Below are positions 60,880 through 64,000 of a stretch of DNA of 64,000 nucleotides, in pieces (position 1 is the first letter of the stretch; each line of letters opens with the position of its first letter). The translations under genes were made by a program, and so were the position numbers. Source of the DNA: Variovorax sp. J2L1-78 (GTDB lineage Bacteria; Pseudomonadota; Gammaproteobacteria; Burkholderiales; Burkholderiaceae_C); assembly GCF_030317205.1 (NCBI RefSeq), contig NZ_JASZYB010000003.1, positions 1 to 64,000 of the forward strand. Direction: 5' to 3'. Below the pieces are notes generated by a model. It saw only the letters and a list, made by a program, of their open reading frames with translations, was not told the DNA's origin and did no database searches.

Positions 60880-61800
60880 TCAGCTCAGGACGACGCTGCT
60901 CAGTCGGCGGCGGTAGGTCGCCACGGTCGGGTCGTCCGGCGGGATCTGGCCGTCGGCCACCTTGGGCTTGGGCGGCTCGATGATCTCCAGGATGGCGATG
61001 TAGGTCTTGCGCGCCAGCTCGTCGTTCCAGGCCTTGTCGCGCATCAGGATCTCGAGCAGTTCGTCCATCGCGTCGGTCCAGCGTTGCTCGGTCATCAGCA
61101 GTTGCGCGCGCGCGAAGCGCGCATCGAAGTCGCGCTTGCCGGCAGCGATGCGAGCGTCGGCATCGGCCAGCGTCGGTGCGGCGCCGGTCGGCGGCGCGGC
61201 GAAGTCGATGGCGTTCATCCAGCGCTGGAGCGCGTCGAAGCGGCGCACGGCCGGCGCCTTGGCGATGACCGGCGCGAAGGCGACCTTGGCGTCGTCGCTG
61301 CGGCCCAGCTGCAGCAGCAGCTTGATGTAGTCGAAGCGCGCGTCGTCGTTGGCCGGGTCGGTGGCCACGGCGTGCTGCAGCTTCTCGAGCGCGCCTTCGG
61401 TGTCGCCTTCGGCCAGGGCTTCCTGCGCGGCTTCTTCCTCGGCGGCGGCCTCCAGTTCCTCCGCGGCCGGCACATGCTTGTCGAGGAACTCGCGGATCTG
61501 CGCGGCGGGGATGGCGCCGACGAAGCCGTCGACCGGCTGGCCGCCCTTGAACATCACGCAGAAGGGAATGCTGCGCACGCCGAACATCTCGCTGAGCTGG
61601 CCCGAGATCTGCGGCACCTTGTCGGCGTCGAGCTTGGCCAGCGTGAAGCGGCCGCCGTAGTCGACTTCGAGCTTTTCGAGCACCGGCCCGAGCTGCTTGC
61701 ACGGCCCGCACCATTCGGCCCAGATGTCGAGCAGCACCGGCGTGGTCATGGAACCGTCGATCAGCGCGGTCTGGAAGTTTTCGAGGGTGATATCGATCAT
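60880..61800 (-). CDS. CnoX/YbbN-like thioredoxin with TPR-like tail
   Basis: This 306-residue protein has an N-terminal thioredoxin domain with the active site IWAEWCGPCKQLGPV (about residues 26-40) and the cis-proline region VRSIPFCVMF (about 75). An acidic linker (about 113-135, EELEAAAEEEAAQEALAEGD) leads to TPR-like helical repeats to the end. This is the layout of CnoX (YbbN), a chaperone-redox protein. The start at MIDITLENFQTALI is the family start. It ends six bases before the pyrB -35. Confidence 0.92.
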   Translation of the reverse strand: MIDITLENFQTALIDGSMTTPVLLDIWAEWCGPCKQLGPVLEKLEVDYGGRFTLAKLDADKVPQISGQLSEMFGVRSIPFCVMFKGGQPVDGFVGAIPAAQIREFLDKHVPAAEELEAAAEEEAAQEALAEGDTEGALEKLQHAVATDPANDDARFDYIKLLLQLGRSDDAKVAFAPVIAKAPAVRRFDALQRWMNAIDFAAPPTGAAPTLADADARIAAGKRDFDARFARAQLLMTEQRWTDAMDELLEILMRDKAWNDELARKTYIAILEIIEPPKPKVADGQIPPDDPTVATYRRRLSSVVLS

Positions 61801-61823
61801 CGGGTGGAGATGGGGGCGAAACG

Positions 61824-61829
61824 TAAAAT
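61824..61829 (+). promoter_or_regulatory. Candidate -10 element of purE
   Basis: TAAAAT lies seven bases before the purE ATG, suggesting a very short leader. No clear -35 is seen. Confidence 0.35.
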
Positions 61830-61836
61830 TGCGACC

Positions 61837-62394
61837 ATGAACCAAACAATCCAGGTCGGCGTGGTGATGGGCTCGAACTCCGACTGGGAGACGATGCGTC
61901 ACGCGGTCGAGATTCTCCAGCAATTCGGCATCGCCCACGAAGCGCGGGTGGTCTCGGCCCACCGCATGCCGGACGAACTCTTCGCCTACGCCGAGAGCGC
62001 CGCCTCGCGCGGGCTCGCCGCGATCATCGCCGGCGCCGGCGGCGCGGCCCACCTGCCGGGCATGCTGGCCGCCAAGACCACGGTGCCGGTGCTGGGCGTG
62101 CCGGTGGCGAGCCGCCATCTCCAGGGCGTCGATTCGCTCTACAGCATCGTGCAGATGCCCAAGGGCGTACCGGTCGCCACCTTCGCCATCGGCAACGCGG
62201 GTGCGGCCAACGCGGCGCTGTTCGCCGTGGCCATGATGGCGGTCGGCAATCCGCGGCTGCGCACGCAGCTCGACACCTTCCGCGCGGCGCAGACCGCCGC
62301 GGCCCAGGCCATGACGCTGCCACCGCCCGAGGCCGGCGCGCCCGCCGCGGCGCCGGTGTCGCCCTTCTCGCCGCAAGGCGGGGGCGCGCTGTGA
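61837..62394 (+). CDS. purE: N5-carboxyaminoimidazole ribonucleotide mutase
   Basis: This 185-residue protein is a class I PurE: VGVVMGSNSDWETMRHAVEIL (about residues 7-27), VVSAHRMPDELFAYA (about 38) and IIAGAGGAAHLPGMLAA (about 62) are the binding segments. A proline-alanine-rich tail of about 25 residues is extra. It converts N5-CAIR, made by the purK product, to CAIR. Its stop overlaps the purK GTG start. Confidence 0.97.
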   Translation: MNQTIQVGVVMGSNSDWETMRHAVEILQQFGIAHEARVVSAHRMPDELFAYAESAASRGLAAIIAGAGGAAHLPGMLAAKTTVPVLGVPVASRHLQGVDSLYSIVQMPKGVPVATFAIGNAGAANAALFAVAMMAVGNPRLRTQLDTFRAAQTAAAQAMTLPPPEAGAPAAAPVSPFSPQGGGAL

Positions 62395-63572
62395 GTGCGC
62401 CGACGCCCCATGTGCTGCCCGGCGCCACGCTGGGCGTGATCGGCGGCGGGCAGCTGGGCCGCATGTTCGTGCACGCGGCCCAGCGCATGGGCTACTTCAC
62501 CGCGGTGCTCGACCCCGACGCCGAAAGTCCGGCGGGCCGCGTGAGCCACCACCACATCCACACCGATTACACCGACGTCGACGGCCTGGCGCGCCTGGCC
62601 GGTCTGGCCGAGGCGATCACGACCGAATTCGAGAACGTGCCGGCGCCATCGCTGGAGAACCTCGCCGTGGCGCGCCCGGTCGCACCGGCCGCCGCGTCGG
62701 TGGCGATCGCGCAGGACCGCATCCGGGAGAAGGCGCATTTCGTCCGCTGTGGCGTGGCCTGCGCGCCCTATGCCGTGATCGAGACGGCCGAGCAGCTCGC
62801 GGCAGTGGCCGACGACCTGCTCCCGGGCATCCTGAAGACCGCACGGCTCGGCTACGACGGCAAGGGCCAGCAACGCGTCGCCACCCCGGCAGAGCTCGCA
62901 GCGGCATGGGAGGCCACCGGCGGCGTGCCCTGCGTGCTGGAGAAGCGGCTCGCGCTCGACTACGAATGCTCGGTCATCGTGGCGCGCGGACAGGACGGCC
63001 AGATGGTCCACTTCCCGCCGCAGCGCAACCTGCACCGCGACGGCATCCTGGCCGTCACGGAGGTCTACCCGGGCAACATCCCGGTGGGCCAGGCGGCGCG
63101 CGCCATCGAATCCACCCGCGCCATCGCCGACGGCCTGGGCTACGTGGGCGTGCTGTGCGTCGAATACTTCGTGCTGGCCGACGGCACGATGGTGGTCAAC
63201 GAGATGGCGCCGCGCCCGCACAACAGCGGCCACTGGTCGATGGACGCCTGCGACCTGTCGCAGTTCGACCTGCAGGTGCGCACCGTCGCCGGCCTGCCCC
63301 TGTCGACGCCGCGCCAGCACAGCCCGGCCGTCATGCTCAACCTGCTGGGCGACCTGTGGTTCGTCGATGCGAGCGACACGACGGTCGAGCCGCCGTGGGC
63401 CGACGTGCTGGCGCTGCCGGGCGTGCACCTGCATCTCTACGGCAAGACCGACGCGCGGCGTGGCCGCAAGATGGGCCACCTGAACATCACGGGGCCGGAC
63501 ATCGACACCGTGCGCAGCACGGCCGACTTCGCGGCGGCGGTGCTGGGGTTGCCGATCCCCTTGTCCGAATGA
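62391..63572 (+). CDS. purK: N5-carboxyaminoimidazole ribonucleotide synthase
   Basis: This 393-residue ATP-grasp enzyme starts at GTG overlapping purE (GTGA). Motifs include TLGVIGGGQLGRMFVHAAQRMGY near the N-terminus, ITTEFENVP (about 76), ILKTARLGYDGKGQQ (about 145), VLEKRLALDYECSVIVARG (about 185), NEMAPRPHNSGHWSMDAC (about 270) and LYGKTDARRGRKMGHLNI. It carboxylates AIR with bicarbonate and ATP. Its stop overlaps the next start in ATGA. Confidence 0.97.
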   Translation: MSAPTPHVLPGATLGVIGGGQLGRMFVHAAQRMGYFTAVLDPDAESPAGRVSHHHIHTDYTDVDGLARLAGLAEAITTEFENVPAPSLENLAVARPVAPAAASVAIAQDRIREKAHFVRCGVACAPYAVIETAEQLAAVADDLLPGILKTARLGYDGKGQQRVATPAELAAAWEATGGVPCVLEKRLALDYECSVIVARGQDGQMVHFPPQRNLHRDGILAVTEVYPGNIPVGQAARAIESTRAIADGLGYVGVLCVEYFVLADGTMVVNEMAPRPHNSGHWSMDACDLSQFDLQVRTVAGLPLSTPRQHSPAVMLNLLGDLWFVDASDTTVEPPWADVLALPGVHLHLYGKTDARRGRKMGHLNITGPDIDTVRSTADFAAAVLGLPIPLSE

Positions 63573-64000
63573 TTGTCGACGGCCAATCGTCCGAGGCCAT
63601 CGCCGCCGCCGCCGACCGGCTGCGCGCGGGCGATCTGGTGGTCTTCCCGACCGAGACCGTCTATGGCCTGGGCGCCGACGCGGGCAGCGATGCGGCGGTG
63701 GCCGGCATCTTCCGGGCGAAGGGCCGGCCGTCGGACCATCCGCTGATCGTCCATGTCGCGGCCGGCGCCAAGGGCACCCAGGCGCTGTCGCATTTCGCGC
63801 AGCCGCTGCCGCCCTTCGCCGAGAAACTGGTGCGCGCCTTCTGGCCCGGCCCGCTGACGCTGATCGTCACGCGCCAGCCGGGCGTCGGCGCCGCCGCCGC
63901 TGGTGGGCAGGACACCATCGGCTTGCGCTGCCCCGCGCACGCCGTGGCGCAGGCGCTGCTCGAGGCCTGCGCCGAACGCGGCGTGCTCGGCCTGGCCGGC
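63569..64000 (+). CDS. tsaC: Threonylcarbamoyl-AMP synthase (Sua5/TsaC family), 5' part
   Basis: The first 144 residues are present and the gene runs off the window end. It begins MIVDGQSSEAIAAAADRLRA, with the Sua5/YrdC motifs VVFPTETVYGLGADA (about 25-39), FRAKGRPSDHPLIVHV (about 50-65) and FWPGPLTLIVTRQPG (about 91-105). The enzyme makes threonylcarbamoyl-AMP for t6A tRNA modification. Coupled to purK by a four-base overlap. Whether it is the long Sua5 or short TsaC type cannot be seen. Confidence 0.95.
   Translation, partial: MIVDGQSSEAIAAAADRLRAGDLVVFPTETVYGLGADAGSDAAVAGIFRAKGRPSDHPLIVHVAAGAKGTQALSHFAQPLPPFAEKLVRAFWPGPLTLIVTRQPGVGAAAAGGQDTIGLRCPAHAVAQALLEACAERGVLGLAG

Noticed and set aside
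1..64000. CRISPR array, insertion sequence or att site
   Set aside because: No regularly spaced repeats, transposase motifs or tRNA-anchored direct repeats were seen anywhere. The T6SS relic is the only sign of rearrangement.

Overview
The window looks like a chromosomal segment of a GC-rich betaproteobacterium of order Burkholderiales, most likely a Comamonadaceae member close to Variovorax. The basis is the GC-biased codon use, the gene neighbourhoods (yhdP/glnE, yajC-secD-secF, LysM-dprA-smg against def-fmt, pgk-pyk-fba-purC-purE-purK-tsaC) and family matches recognised by eye. No database search was possible. No rRNA, tRNA, CRISPR array, IS element or origin was seen.

Layout. Positions 1-6330 hold a type VI secretion (T6SS) cassette: the 3' end of vgrG, a DUF4123-type adaptor, a VasX-like membrane-active effector, a membrane protein that is the likely immunity factor, and a frameshifted relic of a second vgrG. 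Positions 6331-11599 hold an MFS exporter convergent with a complete four-gene L-threonate operon (ltnD-otnK-otnC-otnI). Positions 11690-17396 hold a tannase/feruloyl-esterase-type lipoprotein divergent from a MarR regulator, and a stand-alone homodimeric 2-oxoacid dehydrogenase E1 divergent from an Lrp/AsnC regulator. Positions 17430-24148 hold a PhoX-type phosphatase behind a four-repeat Pho-box-like array, then a four-gene polyprenyl-phosphate-sugar cluster (small flippase-like protein, HAD-UbiA fusion, two polytopic glycosyltransferases).

Positions 24208-40203 hold cell-envelope and regulatory genes: mltA with a head-to-head small membrane protein, an OmpA-like lipoprotein, a DctSR-like two-component pair, a nitrilase-family amidase, yhdP, glnE, rlpA, an ECF41-type sigma factor with its carboxymuconolactone-decarboxylase-like partner, and a diiron ferritin-like protein. 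Positions 40816-44039 are yajC-secD-secF, followed by a DUF1631 gene. Positions 46563-52741 hold smg, dprA and a LysM protein facing def, a lipoprotein, fmt and azlCD.

Positions 52811-64000 hold glycolytic and nucleotide genes (pgk, pyk, fba, purC, purE, purK, tsaC). This run is interrupted by a desaturase and by a minus-strand block of a META lipoprotein, an HTH-fused aspartate carbamoyltransferase and a CnoX-like thioredoxin.

The most unusual element is the aspartate carbamoyltransferase. It carries an N-terminal helix-turn-helix-like extension. A perfect 13-bp inverted repeat lies over a good sigma-70-like promoter whose predicted start point is the A of the start codon. Together these suggest a self-regulating enzyme-repressor made from a leaderless mRNA.
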